The notes under the pieces are model-generated. The model did not search any database and was not told where the DNA came from. It saw nothing but the letters and a program-made list of their open reading frames with translations. Below are positions 52,751 through 61,474 of a stretch of DNA of 64,000 nucleotides, piece after piece. Made by a program: the position numbers and the translations under genes. Source of the DNA: Desulfosporosinus shakirovi (GTDB lineage Bacteria > Bacillota > Desulfitobacteriia > Desulfitobacteriales > Desulfitobacteriaceae); assembly GCF_020595055.1 (NCBI RefSeq), contig NZ_JAJDOO010000004.1, positions 1-64,000 of the forward strand. The letters are read 5' to 3'. How positions within the stretch are numbered: position 1 is the stretch's first letter; each line of letters opens with the position of its first letter.

Positions 52751-52815
52751 CTCATATAACCTCGATAATTGGTTCGAGGGTTTCTACGAGGCAACCGAAA
52801 TTGCTTCTCTATGAG
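52751..52815 (+). promoter_or_regulatory. Guanine-class purine riboswitch aptamer
   Basis: All parts of the purine aptamer are visible. P1 is CTCATA / TATGAG (52751-52756, 52810-52815); J1/2 is TAA; P2 is CCTCGA / TCGAGG (52760-52765, 52774-52779), with loop 2 ending in the conserved GG. J2/3 is the invariant GTTTCTAC (52780-52787). P3 is GAGGCA / TGCTTC (52788-52793, 52802-52807), with loop CCGAAAT whose CC can pair with the loop-2 GG. J3/1 is TCT, placing a C (52809) at the ligand-pairing position, which specifies guanine/hypoxanthine-type ligands rather than adenine. Confidence 0.93.
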
Positions 52816-52857
52816 CCAGGGATGGCCATAGAGTCTTGCAATAGAGGTTGTTTTTTT
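52792..52857 (+). terminator. Riboswitch-controlled terminator
   Basis: A long nested stem: CAACC (52792) with GGTTG (52846-52850), ATTGC (52800) with GCAAT (52838-52842), and CTCTATG-A-GCC (52807-52817) with GGCCATAGAG (52824-52833), then TTTTTTT. Its 5' half uses P3, J3/1 and the 3' strand of P1, so it cannot coexist with the folded aptamer. Ligand binding should therefore allow read-through. Confidence 0.85.
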
Positions 52858-52886
52858 GCGTGCAAAATAATAAATGAGGTGAAAAA

Positions 52887-53729
52887 ATGAAGTATTTTCA
52901 ACCGTACAGCGTGGAAGAGGCTATAGAAATAGCCCATGCATCCGAGTCGACTTTCTTGGCTGGGGGAACCGACCTTGTACTTCATATGCGTACCGGCAAA
53001 GCTCAGCCCTCGGGTCTCATAGACCTGGGCAAAATCCCCGTACTTCGCGAGATCAAAGAAGTTGACGGATTTATAGAAATCGGGAGCATGGCCACCTTTG
53101 CAGAATTAGGAAATAGTGAACTCGTTGCCCAAAATGCTTATGCCCTTTGGCAGGCCTGTCAATCCATGGGTTCTCCCCAAATTCGAAATCAAGCGACTTT
53201 GGGCGGAAACTTAGGTAACTGCTCACCGGCTGCGGATGGCTTGCCGCCACTACTAGCCTTAGGGGCAGAGGTCCATTTGATTTCGCAAGAGGGGGAGGAA
53301 TTTGTACCTTTATCCACTCTCTTAAGCCGTACACCGCTCTTCGGGCAGGACACCCTCATTCGTGGATTCCGTATCCCTATCAATAGTTGGCAGAGTGGCT
53401 TTGCAAAATTAGGCAAGCGCAGAGCGTTAGCCATTGCCCGATTAAGTGTCGCTGTAGCGGTAGAAATAAATGGAACCCGGGTGGAAAATGTTCGCGTAGC
53501 CTTAGGAGCAGTAGGCAGACGAGCTTTCTTAAGTGAATCTCTTGGCCGGGAATTAAGCGGTCTGGACTTAAATGGGGCTTGGTTGGAAAAAGGGATTTTG
53601 GAAGTCCAACAGATAGTTCGAGAAGCTTTGGGGGCCCGGGCATCTGCACCCTATAAAAGGGTAGCGGTTTCTGGAGTCTTTCGTGAGGCGTTAGCGTCGA
53701 TCATCACAGAAGGAGGGACACAGGCATGA
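52887..53729 (+). CDS. Xanthine dehydrogenase FAD-binding subunit, second set
   Basis: 280 residues. FAD signatures are STFLAGGTDLVLHMRTGKAQ near 19-38 and MGSPQIRNQATLGGNLGNCSPAADG near 93-117. The C-terminal CO_deh_flav_C part contains AKLGKRRALAIARLSVAVAV near 173. GAGGTG lies upstream of the ATG. It is the first gene behind the purine riboswitch and overlaps the 2Fe-2S gene by four bases (ATGA). It differs clearly from the FAD subunit at 24581, so the two sets are paralogues, not a recent duplication. Confidence 0.92.
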   Translation: MKYFQPYSVEEAIEIAHASESTFLAGGTDLVLHMRTGKAQPSGLIDLGKIPVLREIKEVDGFIEIGSMATFAELGNSELVAQNAYALWQACQSMGSPQIRNQATLGGNLGNCSPAADGLPPLLALGAEVHLISQEGEEFVPLSTLLSRTPLFGQDTLIRGFRIPINSWQSGFAKLGKRRALAIARLSVAVAVEINGTRVENVRVALGAVGRRAFLSESLGRELSGLDLNGAWLEKGILEVQQIVREALGARASAPYKRVAVSGVFREALASIITEGGTQA

Positions 53730-54193
53730 TAGAGATTAAACTTGTTGTAAATGACAAGCCTTATACTTTGGAAGTTGAACCAAGTGAACGTCTCATTGAT
53801 GCTTTACGCAACCGTTTGGGACTGCTGGGAACGAAAGAAGGGTGTGGGGAAGGAGAATGTGGGGCCTGCACCGTGATTATGGACGGCAAAACAGTGAACT
53901 CCTGTCTTGTTCTGGCAGCTCAAGCCAACGGAAGTGTCATTACGTCAATTGAGGGAGTAGGAAATCGGCGCTCACCCCATCCGGTACAGAAGGCCTTTGT
54001 CGAGGTTGGAGCCGTTCAATGTGGTTTTTGTACCCCTGGAATGGTTTTATCAGCGAAGAATTTACTGGATAAAAACTCGAAGCCTAGTAATGAAGAAATT
54101 GGAATTGCCATGTCAGGGAATCTTTGTCGCTGTACAGGGTATGATAAAATTTTGCGGGCTGTAAAAATTGCTGCTGAGGAGGGAAAAGAATGA
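53726..54193 (+). CDS. Xanthine dehydrogenase 2Fe-2S subunit, second set
   Basis: 155 residues: plant-type cluster CGEGECGAC and C (Cys40, 45, 48, 60), then VQCGFCTPGMVLSAKNLLD near 95 and NLCRCTGYDKI near 132. ATGA overlaps at both ends couple it to the FAD and molybdenum subunits. Confidence 0.94.
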   Translation: MIEIKLVVNDKPYTLEVEPSERLIDALRNRLGLLGTKEGCGEGECGACTVIMDGKTVNSCLVLAAQANGSVITSIEGVGNRRSPHPVQKAFVEVGAVQCGFCTPGMVLSAKNLLDKNSKPSNEEIGIAMSGNLCRCTGYDKILRAVKIAAEEGKE

Positions 54194-55455
54194 AAACTTC
54201 AGTAGTAGGTTCCCGAGTTGTCAGAGAAGACGCCTGGGGGAAAGTCTTCGGGCAAACCAAATTCCCTGCAGACGTGAATTTGCAGGGTCAGATCTACGCA
54301 GTAGTTATTCGCAGTCCGCATCCTCATGCCAGAGTTCTGGGAATTAACAGTGAACAGGCAATGAGCCTGGCTGGTGTGGTGGCTGTCTTAACGGCTAAGG
54401 ATGTTCCTAATAATTCTCACGGTGTACTCTTTCGCGACCAGCCTGTCCTGGCAGAGTATATTCGAATGGTCGGGGACCCGGTGGCGGTTGTCGGAGCGGA
54501 AACAGAGGAAATTGCTCGAGCCGCTGCCAAGCTCGTAGAAGTAGAATACCAGGTTTTGCCGGCGGTGTTTGACCCGGAGGAGGCTATGATGCCTGATGCG
54601 CTCCCTCTTCATCCAACCCTACGGCCGACAAACGTTTTATATCACATGCCGATTCGGCGGGGCAATTTGCAAGAAGGCTGGGCTCAAGCAGACGTGGTAA
54701 TTGAAAAAGAGTACAGTACTCAACATGTGGACCATGCCTTTCTGCAACCCGAAGCAGTGCTGGCTCATGTGGATGAACGGGGACACATGGTGGTGCAAAC
54801 AGCTACCCAATACGCTCACTATGATCGGGGCGAGATTGCCCATGCTTTAGGGCTTCGTTTTAGCCAGGTTCAAGTCAAAACCTTAGCGGTGGGAGGAGCT
54901 TTCGGAGGACGGGAAGACATTTCACTTCAAATTATGGCGGCTTTAATGGCCTGGAATACGCTCCGACCTGTAAAAATGGAAAACACCCGGGAAGAATCCT
55001 TTTATTCTCATTCCAAACGTCATCCTATGCGGATGCACTATAAAACAGGAGCGACGAAGGACGGAAAATTAGTTGCCCTGGAAGCTAAAATTATTGGGGA
55101 TGCAGGTGCTTACTCTTCTTGGAGTATCAACGTTTTGCGTAAGTCTGCGGTACATGCCAGCGGACCCTATGTCATCCCGAATGTTTCAATTGACAGTTAT
55201 GCTGTCTTTACCAACAATCCTTATTCTGGAGCCATGCGTGGCTTTGGTGCGGCCCAAACAGTCTTGGCTTATGAGAGTCAAATGGATCTCCTCGCGAAGG
55301 AGATTGGAATTTCTCCGTTAGAGATCCGTTTGCGTAATCTTTTTAAGGTTGGAAGTATTACGGCTACAGGACAAGTATTGACGGGAAGTGTCCCACTTGA
55401 TCAGTGCCTGGCGAAAATCGCGCCGTATCTCCAAAGAGGGGGGGTCTCTCAATGA
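54190..55455 (+). CDS. Xanthine dehydrogenase molybdenum subunit, N-terminal half
   Basis: 421 residues covering only the first half of a normal roughly 760-residue large subunit: GQTKFPADVNLQGQ near 21, VGGAFGGREDISLQ near 235 and SGAMRGFGAAQTV near 345. It then ends VSQ at a TGA inside the overlap with the next ORF. A run of seven G (55438-55444) sits directly before the stop. A -1 shift there would continue straight into the second half. The half lacks the catalytic glutamate, which is in the following ORF, so the two products must either associate or be made as one chain. Confidence 0.88.
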   Translation: MKTSVVGSRVVREDAWGKVFGQTKFPADVNLQGQIYAVVIRSPHPHARVLGINSEQAMSLAGVVAVLTAKDVPNNSHGVLFRDQPVLAEYIRMVGDPVAVVGAETEEIARAAAKLVEVEYQVLPAVFDPEEAMMPDALPLHPTLRPTNVLYHMPIRRGNLQEGWAQADVVIEKEYSTQHVDHAFLQPEAVLAHVDERGHMVVQTATQYAHYDRGEIAHALGLRFSQVQVKTLAVGGAFGGREDISLQIMAALMAWNTLRPVKMENTREESFYSHSKRHPMRMHYKTGATKDGKLVALEAKIIGDAGAYSSWSINVLRKSAVHASGPYVIPNVSIDSYAVFTNNPYSGAMRGFGAAQTVLAYESQMDLLAKEIGISPLEIRLRNLFKVGSITATGQVLTGSVPLDQCLAKIAPYLQRGGVSQ

Positions 55456-56447
55456 AAAAGAGGGGAATTGGCTTAGGTTGCTCCTGGTATGGCACGGGTT
55501 ATGGGAACGGTTTCCCGGACGTGTCCAGTGCCTTTGTAGAAATTCACGATGACGGGTCAGCGACGGTGTTGACGGGAGCGGTCGACGTAGGGCAAGGAAG
55601 CAACTCGATCTTTGCCCAAATCGCAGCGGAAGAGCTTGGACTAGAGTCCAAGGATATCTGCGTTTATTCCGGTGATACGGATGCAACGCCTGATTCAGGA
55701 ACGACGGCAGCGACTCGGCAAACCTATAATACGGGAAATGCTGTCCTTAAAGCTGTTCGCCAAGCAAAATCCTCTTTGTTAGATTATGCTGCCCATGAGT
55801 TTTCTTGCCCAACGTCAGAAGGCATAGAGCTTAAAGAGGGTTATATAGGAGTCAAAGGTGATCCTTCACGCTGTATGCCTTTAGCTGACATGGTTTTTCA
55901 AGCACGTTTAAAGGGTGAACGGTTTATAAGTGCCGAAAGCTCGACGGCGCGTTCGACTCCTGTCGATCCGGAGACCGGACAGGGGGCTCCTTACTGGCCA
56001 TATGCCTTTGGATGTCAGATGGCTGAGGTAGAAGTGAATACTGAAACGGGTATGGTCCGTGTTCTCAAAGTGGTTGCTGTTCATGACGTAGGAAAAGCCC
56101 TGAATCCAACTCAAGTAGAAGGGCAAATTGCGGGAGGAGTAACCCAGGGAATAGGGTTTGCTTTGCTTGAGGAACTGGAATTAAAAGAGGGTAAAATTAA
56201 TAATCCGGCCCTTTCCAGTTATTTGATTCCCACGGCCTTAGATGTGCCTAGTATAGAAGCTTTATTCGTGGAAGATGCAGAGTGCACTGGTCCTTTTGGT
56301 GCTAAGGGACTCGGTGAACCGGCAATGCTTCCAACAGTTGCGGCCATCATTAATGCTATTGATGATGCTGTGGGAGTGAGGATTACGTCTCTACCAGCGA
56401 CACCGGAAAAAATTCTGCAAGGGTTAGCAGAGAAGAAGGAGGGGTGA
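55452..56447 (+). CDS. Xanthine dehydrogenase molybdenum subunit, C-terminal half
   Basis: 331 residues from the ATG at 55452, whose Shine-Dalgarno site is the GAGGGGGGG run and which overlaps the preceding stop as ATGA. It starts KRGIGLGCSWYGTGYG, the segment that normally follows the N-terminal half. It contains GAVDVGQGSNSIFAQ near 43, SGDTDATPDSGTTAATRQ near 75 and the catalytic Glu in GAKGLGEPAMLPT near 283. Together with 54190-55455 it makes one complete large subunit. Confidence 0.88.
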   Translation: MKKRGIGLGCSWYGTGYGNGFPDVSSAFVEIHDDGSATVLTGAVDVGQGSNSIFAQIAAEELGLESKDICVYSGDTDATPDSGTTAATRQTYNTGNAVLKAVRQAKSSLLDYAAHEFSCPTSEGIELKEGYIGVKGDPSRCMPLADMVFQARLKGERFISAESSTARSTPVDPETGQGAPYWPYAFGCQMAEVEVNTETGMVRVLKVVAVHDVGKALNPTQVEGQIAGGVTQGIGFALLEELELKEGKINNPALSSYLIPTALDVPSIEALFVEDAECTGPFGAKGLGEPAMLPTVAAIINAIDDAVGVRITSLPATPEKILQGLAEKKEG

Positions 56448-56553
56448 GTGGTACTAAGTTAGGGTTTAAGCAATAGGACAAATAATTTGCATAGGTTTAG
56501 ACCAAACTACCCAAGTAAGTATAGAGCATTTATCTTAATGGGGAGGGCTGTAC

Positions 56554-57930
56554 ATGTCAACCGTTACGAATAATGATCAGAAGAAACCACCTATGAACGA
56601 GCCAACGGGATTATTTGATCGATTTTTTCATTTGACAGAAATGGGAACTAACCTACGGACAGAAATTCTGGCGGGAATAACAACATTTGTTACCATGGCC
56701 TATATCTTGTTTGTAAATCCTAATATTTTGGCTGATGCCGGTATGCCAATTAATGCGACATTTGCTGCAACAGCGATAGCCGCAGCCTTTGGTACCCTGA
56801 TTATGGGTTTGTACGCGAATTATCCAATTGCTTTGGCTCCCGGAATGGGGCTTAATGCATTTTTTACGTACACTGTCGTCCTGGGTATGGGACTTCCTTG
56901 GCAGACCGCACTAGGTGCTGTCTTTATCTCGGGAGTTGTCTTTTTTCTAATGACGGTAACTAAAGTTCGGGAATGGATTATCGAGGGAATTCCTGAAGTG
57001 CTTCGGCTCTCCATTGGAGTGGGCATTGGCATATTTATTGCTTTTATCGGTCTTAAGAATGGTGGGATTGTAGTTGCAGACGCCAACACATTTGTGACAC
57101 TGGGCAACATGAAGTCGGCAAGTGCGATTGTGACTGTTTTTGGTTTGATTGTTACTGGATTTTTCATAGCGAGAAAGGTCAAAGGCGGCTTACTAATCGG
57201 TATATTATTGACAACACTTTTCAGCATGCTCATGGGTTACTCTTCATTACCAACGGGCCTATCTAGTTTTGTATCGGTCACCAATCCGTTTACAGTCATA
57301 GCTCCGGTGGCGTTTCAACTTGATATTTTAGGGGCTTTAAGCTATGGCTTGGTTTCCATTCTATTTGCATTTACGTTAGTGGATTTATTTGATAATATTG
57401 GGACATTGCTAGGTGTGTCACGTAAAGCGGGACTTTTAGACGAAAATGGAAATTTGCCCCGGGCTGGAAAAGCCTTAATGGCAGATTCTGTTGGGACAAT
57501 GTTTGGAGCCGTCGCAGGAACACCAACTGTAACATCATACATTGAAAGTGCTTCTGGCGTGGCTGAGGGTGGAAAAACTGGATTGACTGCAGTTACAGTT
57601 GCAGGTCTGTTTTTGATATCCCTTATTTTTGCTCCGCTGATCTTGTTGATTCCTGGAGAAGCAACAGCACCTGTCCTTATTTTGGTGGGTACCATGATGA
57701 TGGGTGAAGTTATTCATATCAAGTTTGATGACTTTACGGAGGCCTTACCAGCTTTTTTGACCATTGTGATGATGCCGTTAACGTCTTCTATTGCTCAAGG
57801 TATCGCCTTTGGATTTATGTCTTATACGATCATTAAATTGCTCGCTGGAAGACATAAGGAAAATAATCTAGTAATGTATGTCTTCACAGTTCTCTTTATC
57901 GTTCACTTTATTATTGGTGGTGGCCATTAA
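56554..57930 (+). CDS. pbuG: Guanine/hypoxanthine permease (AzgA/PbuG group)
   Basis: 458 residues, about 12-14 hydrophobic segments. AzgA-group landmarks: RTEILAGITTFVTMAYILFVNPNIL near 36, APGMGLNAFFTYTVV near 92, FAFTLVDLFDNIGTLLGVSRKAG near 270 and GTPTVTSYIESASGVAEGGKTGL near 320. The group carries guanine, hypoxanthine and adenine with protons, distinct from the xanthine-type carrier at 29980. GGGAGG precedes the ATG. It is part of the riboswitch-controlled arm. A 13-bp hairpin lies 41 bases downstream. Confidence 0.92.
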   Translation: MSTVTNNDQKKPPMNEPTGLFDRFFHLTEMGTNLRTEILAGITTFVTMAYILFVNPNILADAGMPINATFAATAIAAAFGTLIMGLYANYPIALAPGMGLNAFFTYTVVLGMGLPWQTALGAVFISGVVFFLMTVTKVREWIIEGIPEVLRLSIGVGIGIFIAFIGLKNGGIVVADANTFVTLGNMKSASAIVTVFGLIVTGFFIARKVKGGLLIGILLTTLFSMLMGYSSLPTGLSSFVSVTNPFTVIAPVAFQLDILGALSYGLVSILFAFTLVDLFDNIGTLLGVSRKAGLLDENGNLPRAGKALMADSVGTMFGAVAGTPTVTSYIESASGVAEGGKTGLTAVTVAGLFLISLIFAPLILLIPGEATAPVLILVGTMMMGEVIHIKFDDFTEALPAFLTIVMMPLTSSIAQGIAFGFMSYTIIKLLAGRHKENNLVMYVFTVLFIVHFIIGGGH

Positions 57931-57970
57931 TAGAACTATATGATTATTAGGAGATGCGCATATATCGGAG

Positions 57971-58004
57971 TTTGATGTGTGATGTTCGAGTATCACACAT
58001 CAAA
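57971..58004. terminator. Perfect 13-bp hairpin after the permease gene
   Basis: TTTGATGTGTGAT pairs with ATCACACATCAAA around GTTCGAGT, with weaker pairing of TGCGCATATA / TATCGCGCA outside. It lacks a T-run, so it may be an mRNA-stabilising hairpin or a repeat rather than a classical terminator. Confidence 0.5.
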
Positions 58005-58161
58005 TATCGCGCATTTACACTTATCCTATAGGTACTATCAACAAGGCTAATCAGTTCAGAAGAGTCTAAATCTCCACTTAGTGTCAGGTTGTGTCAAGCG
58101 ATACGAAATACTATGTGCCGTTATGGCAGAAGGAAGAGGGCCTCTCGCAAGAAGGGAAAGG

Positions 58162-59502
58162 ATGGGAATAGGGATGCGTATTCTCTTTAAAAATGCGACT
58201 ATTGTGACAATGAATACAGGGCGTGAGATTGTTCAGGGGGATCTGCTAGTTGATGGGTCTGAGATCACAGCAGTCGGTGTCATTGAACAACCTGCAGATC
58301 AAGTAATTGAGCTCAACGGCGATTTAATAATTCCCGGCTTGATTCAGACTCATATTCATTTGTGCCAGACATTATTTCGAGGTCAGGCTGACGATTTAGA
58401 GCTTTTAGATTGGCTCAAACTGCGAATTTGGCCGCTGGAAGGCGGACATGATCAGGAATCCTTATATGATTCTGCTTTATTAGGTATTGGAGAGTTATTC
58501 CTAGGTGGTACAACGACGATTGTGGATATGGAGACAGTTCATCATACTGAACATGCTTTTGAGGCTATCCTTCTCAGTGGCTTAAGAGCCCTGAGCGGGA
58601 AGGTTATGATGGATGATTGCAATGGAGATATTCCACCATCCTTGCAAGAGAAGACGGAAGATTCTTTGCAAGAAAGTGTCGATTTATTTGAGAAATATCA
58701 CGGTAAAGGAAATGGACGACTCGAAGTCGCGTTTACGCCCCGCTTCGTTATTTCCTGCACCGATTCATTATTAAAAGAAGTTTCAAAGATTGCCCGTGAA
58801 AAAAATGCTTTTGTGCACACACACGCTTCGGAAAATCGCTCGGAAATCCAACTTGTAGAGAGTACGCGAGGCATGCGCAATATCATCTATTTGGATAAAG
58901 TCGGCCTAACCGGGCCGAAACTAATATTGGCTCATTGCATCTGGCTGGATGAGGCAGAAAAGGAAATTCTCGTCCGGACCAAGACAAGGATATCACATTG
59001 CCCTTCTTCAAATTTGAAGCTGGCCTCTGGGATTGCTCCGATTCCAGAACTAATGAGACGCGGTGCAGAGGTTTCCCTGAGCGCAGACGGGGCACCCTGC
59101 GGCAATAACTTAGACGGATTCCGAGAAATGCGACACGCGGCCCTGATTCAGAAACCTTTACACGGACCGACGGTGATGCCGGCACGCGAGGTCTTTGAAC
59201 TAGCCACTCTGGGAGGTGCTCGGGCCATCGGACATGAACATGATCTGGGAAGTCTGGAAGTTGGGAAAAAAGCGGATTTAGCGGTGGTTAGCCTGCAAGG
59301 CTTACACACATGGCCGATTGAGCATGTTGATGTTTATTCACAATTGGTATACCAGGCTGTTTCCTCCGATGTGCGACTTACAATGGTGGATGGGCAGATA
59401 GTGATGAAAGATCGGCGCTTGTTAACGATTGATGTGCCGAAGCTTAAAGATAGCTCGACGAGGAGTTTGAATCGTGTTATGCAAAGGGTAGGACTTGTTT
59501 AA
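58162..59502 (+). CDS. Amidohydrolase of the guanine/5'-deoxyadenosine deaminase group
   Basis: 446 residues if started at the ATG at 58162 (GAAGGG upstream); ATG 58174 is also possible, and the ORF upstream to 58081 has no site. Metal ligands: GLIQTHIHLCQTLFRGQADD near 59, HTHASENRSE near 219, AHCIWLDE near 255 and SADGAPCGNN near 309. PLEGGHDQESLYDSALLGIGEL near 92 and the overall length fit 5'-deoxyadenosine/S-adenosylhomocysteine-type deaminases and chlorohydrolase relatives. Because it lies between a guanine/hypoxanthine permease and adenine deaminase, a purine-base or nucleoside deaminase is likely. Confidence 0.82.
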   Translation: MGIGMRILFKNATIVTMNTGREIVQGDLLVDGSEITAVGVIEQPADQVIELNGDLIIPGLIQTHIHLCQTLFRGQADDLELLDWLKLRIWPLEGGHDQESLYDSALLGIGELFLGGTTTIVDMETVHHTEHAFEAILLSGLRALSGKVMMDDCNGDIPPSLQEKTEDSLQESVDLFEKYHGKGNGRLEVAFTPRFVISCTDSLLKEVSKIAREKNAFVHTHASENRSEIQLVESTRGMRNIIYLDKVGLTGPKLILAHCIWLDEAEKEILVRTKTRISHCPSSNLKLASGIAPIPELMRRGAEVSLSADGAPCGNNLDGFREMRHAALIQKPLHGPTVMPAREVFELATLGGARAIGHEHDLGSLEVGKKADLAVVSLQGLHTWPIEHVDVYSQLVYQAVSSDVRLTMVDGQIVMKDRRLLTIDVPKLKDSSTRSLNRVMQRVGLV

Positions 59503-59534
59503 CACCAGCCCTCGAACCGTTCCCCTTGCCCCTG

Positions 59535-59560
59535 AAAGGCTTGGCGTTAGCCAAGCTTTT
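59535..59560 (+). terminator. Terminator between the amidohydrolase and adenine deaminase genes
   Basis: AAAGGCTTGGC and GCCAAGCTTTT form a tight stem with a GTTA loop and trailing T. It would limit co-expression of the last gene. Confidence 0.7.
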
Positions 59561-59592
59561 CTCAGTATCTGTATGAATGGAGTGTGAAGTAG

Positions 59593-61323
59593 ATGTTAGG
59601 CTTTAAGCAAAGAATGGATGTAGCCAGGGGACTTGTTAAAATTGACTTGGTTCTAAAACGCGCTACGTTAGTTAATGTCTTCTCAGGAGAAATCCATGAA
59701 ACAGATATAGGGGTTCATCAAGGTAACTTTGTTGGTATTGGAAGGTTCGAGGAAGCGGAGAGGGTTCTGGATTTAGCCGGTAAGTATGTTGTCCCCGGCC
59801 TGATCGACGGACATGTACATATAGAAAGCTCCCATCTTTGTCCGGAGGAGTTTTGTTCGCTTCTTCTTTCTCATGGAGTAACAACTGCTGTTGTAGACCC
59901 CCATGAAATTGCAAATGTTTTTGGGGGGCAAGGAATCCGATATATCCTCGATAGTGTTGAAGGGTTACCGTTTAACACCTTTGTCGCACTTCCTTCTTGT
60001 GTTCCGGCAACAGATTTGGAGACTTCAGGGGCTCGTCTCGGAGCGAAGGATTTATTGGAATTTGTCGGTCATCCTAAAGTTATAGGTTTAGGGGAGGTTA
60101 TGGATTATTTGGGAGTGATCCAAGCCGAACCGGATATGGTAGAAAAGCTGAAACTTCCTTTGCCCTTTTTTGATGGGCATGCTCCCGGAATATCTCCTCA
60201 GGATTTGAACGCCTATTATCTGGCGGGAATACATACAGAACATGAATGCTCGACAGTTGAAGAGGCCAGAGAGCGTTTGCGGCGCGGTTTCCACGTGATG
60301 CTTCGTGAGGGAAGTGCGGCCAAAAACCTCTTAGATCTTTTGCCTGCAGTGACCTCCCAAAATGCGGGACAATGTCTTCTGGTGACTGATGACCGTCATC
60401 CGAGGGATCTTGTCCAGGAAGGAAGCATCGATCATCTGGTTCGTCTGGCAATTAAGGCAGGAATGGACCCTATCCAAGTAATCCAAATGGCGACGATCAA
60501 TGCGGCCCGTGCAATCGGACTCTCAGGTTTAGGTGCAGTAGCACCTGGCTATCAGGCGGATTTTGTCATTCTGGATGATTTAAATAAGTTTAAGATTAAT
60601 GAAGTTTATTGGCGCGGAATAAAACAAAGTGGAAGGGAAGGGCGACCAAAATTCCCACGCTTCAGTGTTGAAGGACTTACTGCAAGTATTCATATTGGCG
60701 ATTGGTCCTCGGCAAAGCTCAGAGTTTATCGAGACAAAGAATCAAGATCGTCGAATCATGCTCAGGTTAAAGTTATCGGAGTGCAAGAACATTCTCTAGT
60801 GACATCGGTCTTGATTCGAGAACTGCCAGTTAGTAATGGACATATTCATGCAGACCCCGCCCAGAGGATTGCCAAACTTGCTGTGCTTGAACGTCATCAT
60901 AAAACAGGAAATGTGGGGGTTGGATTTGTCGAAGGTCTGGGATTAAGAAAAGGGGCTATCGCTTCAACCGTTGCTCATGATTCACATAACCTAGTTGTCG
61001 TGGGAATGAGCGATGAGGAGATGAACCTTGCAATTATGACCTGTATTGAGATGGGGGGCGGGCTTTGTCTTGTAGATGGAAGTCAGGTGGTTGGTAAGCT
61101 TCCTTTACCTATAGCTGGGCTTATGACAGCTCAGGGCGCGGAAGATGTTGCACAAATACTCAGTCAGTTGCATGAGAAGGCGATTAGTTTGGGGATTAGT
61201 GAAATGGTTGATCCATTTATGACCCTAGCCTTTCTTTCCTTACCGGTGATTCCTGAACTAAAGCTAACAGATTTGGGTTTGGTTGATGTAGAAAAGTTCC
61301 AATTAACTAAGGTCGTTGTGTAA
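59593..61323 (+). CDS. ade: Adenine deaminase
   Basis: 576 residues, normal for bacterial AdeC. VPGLIDGHVHIESSHLCPEEF near 68 gives the first metal ligands. Also present are VVDPHEIANVFG near 99, the Glu in VIGLGEVMDYLG near 154, FFDGHAPGI near 188, HTEHECSTVEEA near 211 and LLVTDDRHP near 261. The C-terminal AdeC part includes ASTVAHDSHNLVVVGMSDEEM near 457. It converts adenine to hypoxanthine, feeding the xanthine dehydrogenases. It starts 90 bases after the amidohydrolase. Confidence 0.96.
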   Translation: MLGFKQRMDVARGLVKIDLVLKRATLVNVFSGEIHETDIGVHQGNFVGIGRFEEAERVLDLAGKYVVPGLIDGHVHIESSHLCPEEFCSLLLSHGVTTAVVDPHEIANVFGGQGIRYILDSVEGLPFNTFVALPSCVPATDLETSGARLGAKDLLEFVGHPKVIGLGEVMDYLGVIQAEPDMVEKLKLPLPFFDGHAPGISPQDLNAYYLAGIHTEHECSTVEEARERLRRGFHVMLREGSAAKNLLDLLPAVTSQNAGQCLLVTDDRHPRDLVQEGSIDHLVRLAIKAGMDPIQVIQMATINAARAIGLSGLGAVAPGYQADFVILDDLNKFKINEVYWRGIKQSGREGRPKFPRFSVEGLTASIHIGDWSSAKLRVYRDKESRSSNHAQVKVIGVQEHSLVTSVLIRELPVSNGHIHADPAQRIAKLAVLERHHKTGNVGVGFVEGLGLRKGAIASTVAHDSHNLVVVGMSDEEMNLAIMTCIEMGGGLCLVDGSQVVGKLPLPIAGLMTAQGAEDVAQILSQLHEKAISLGISEMVDPFMTLAFLSLPVIPELKLTDLGLVDVEKFQLTKVVV

Positions 61324-61474
61324 AAATAGAATTAATTGTCGAGATATAGAAATCTCATGGGACTAAAGGGAAAATTTATAGAGATATCACTATATGTAAA
61401 AGGTATTTTGTAATTTTTGACGAAGTAAAACTTTTAGGACCGGAAAGGCACAAATTTGGATAGGGTGAAAGTTC

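Noticed and set aside
52789-52806. Possible -24/-12 promoter (AGGCAACCGAAATTGCT)
   Set aside because: The GG to GC distance is one base too long and the segment is the P3 arm of the purine riboswitch.
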